Below are positions 63,424 to 64,000 of a DNA stretch of 64,000 nt, in pieces. A model generated the notes under the pieces. It saw only the letters and a list, made by a program, of their open reading frames with translations. It made no database searches and had not been told where the DNA came from. Both the position numbers and the translations under genes were made by a program. The number at the start of each line of letters is the position of its first letter. Position 1 is the stretch's first letter. This DNA is from Mycolicibacterium litorale (GTDB lineage: Bacteria > Actinomycetota > Actinomycetes > Mycobacteriales > Mycobacteriaceae): the NCBI RefSeq assembly GCF_010731695.1, contig NZ_AP022586.1:5084001-5148000 (forward strand), read 5' to 3'.

Positions 63424-64000
63424 ATGGATGTCATGCACGCTTTCACTACGCCAGTGCCCGCGAGGATGTCGGGGCGACCAACGGTGTGGCTCCTCGGCGG
63501 AACCCGACCAGAGGCGCTGAAGTTGGCACCGCTCGCCACGGCGCTCGACCGACAGGGGCTCGTGCAGGGGGCTATCGTAGCGACCGGCCAACACCCGTCG
63601 TTGTTCCACAGGGGACTTTCGACATTCGGACTGCGGCCCCACCGAGAACTTCATCCGCACCGAAAGAGCGGCACACAGTCAGAATTGGTTGCCCAGCTCG
63701 CCGATCACTTGGATCGAGAACTCGAAGCTGATCCGCCCGCGGCGGTGGTCGTCCAAGGCGACACGTCGAGCGCTCTGGTCGGAGCGATGGCCGCCTTCTG
63801 GCGCCGGATCCCTGTTGTGCACCTCGAAGCCGGCCTGCGGTCGCACGACTTGGCGGCCCCCTTCCCCGAGGAGGCCAATCGCCGGATGATCGGGCAGATC
63901 GCCGCTCTGCACCTCGCGCCCACACCGGCCGCAGCGATGAACCTCCGCGCCGAAGGGATCGAAGCCGACCGCATCGAGGTGATCGGCAACACGGTGGTGG
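63424..64000 (+). CDS. wecB: UDP-GlcNAc 2-epimerase WecB (3' end beyond window)
   Basis: At least 192 residues, open to the window edge. Hydrolysing-type UDP-N-acetylglucosamine 2-epimerase motifs are in order: WLLGGTRPEALKLAPLATAL, ATGQHPSLFHRGL, VVVQGDTSSALVGAMAAF, VVHLEAGLRSHDLAAPFPEE, NRRMIGQIAALHLAPTPAA and IEVIGNTVV. It makes UDP-ManNAc, the donor for the GT26 enzyme upstream. ATG at 63424 abuts the previous TAG directly; ATG at 63433 is possible. No Shine-Dalgarno is obvious, so coupled translation is likely. Confidence 0.88.
   Translation, partial: MDVMHAFTTPVPARMSGRPTVWLLGGTRPEALKLAPLATALDRQGLVQGAIVATGQHPSLFHRGLSTFGLRPHRELHPHRKSGTQSELVAQLADHLDRELEADPPAAVVVQGDTSSALVGAMAAFWRRIPVVHLEAGLRSHDLAAPFPEEANRRMIGQIAALHLAPTPAAAMNLRAEGIEADRIEVIGNTVV

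Overview
The window is high-GC actinobacterial DNA and reads as the chromosome of a Mycobacterium/Mycolicibacterium species, probably a fast grower. About 37 kb of it follows the cholesterol-catabolism region of M. tuberculosis (Rv3573c back to Rv3540c) almost gene for gene, with KstR and KstR2 operators at the expected divergent promoters. GTG starts, 4-nt ATGA/GTGA overlaps and probable leaderless genes are common. I see no rRNA, tRNA, CRISPR array, insertion sequence or phage gene.

Layout. 1-6.2 kb: end of fadE34, an Rv3572-like exported protein, kshB, and hsaADCB (steroid rings A/B). 6.2-13.6 kb: an accessory block where M. tuberculosis has nat. It holds a DUF4344 lipoprotein protease, a SigF-type csbD stress gene, two Cys/Gly-tailed membrane miniproteins beside a glycine-rich-domain-family protein, and a LysR / MHS transporter / hydroxybutyrate dehydrogenase / acetoacetyl-CoA synthetase unit for ketone-body use. 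13.6-31.4 kb: aspB, fadE33-32-31-fadD3, fadE30-ipdF-kstR2-fadA6, an inserted alcohol dehydrogenase and satD/DUF3307 pair, ipdC-ipdB-ipdA-echA20, two SDR genes and ddn (rings C/D, KstR2 regulon). 31.4-39.3 kb: an NTF2-like gene, fadA5, then cyp125-fadE28-fadE29-chsH2-chsH1-ltp2 (side chain, KstR regulon). 39.3-41.2 kb: a PPE-like/EspC-like pair of probable type VII secretion substrates. 41.2-46.5 kb: an accessory patch (NTF2-like, SDR, hydrolase lipoprotein, MerR regulator, GMC oxidoreductase, GntR regulator) with matching MerR-type promoters.

47.1-64.0 kb (running off the end) is the most unusual part: a nearly complete Wzx/Wzy-dependent exopolysaccharide locus. It has an orphan LuxR regulator with a degenerate receiver, a GlmS paralogue, a sugar epimerase, a polyprenyl-phosphate hexose-1-P transferase, GT4, GT26 (WecG/TagA) and GT2 glycosyltransferases, a Wzz-like co-polymerase without a kinase, Wzx flippase, Wzy polymerase, a NodB deacetylase, an exported TIM-barrel glycosidase and the start of WecB (UDP-GlcNAc 2-epimerase). 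From its genes, the locus should make a polyprenyl-linked, probably ManNAc-containing, partly deacetylated polymer. Mycobacterial capsule and wall glycans are not normally described as Wzy-dependent, so this is my main candidate for an undescribed system.
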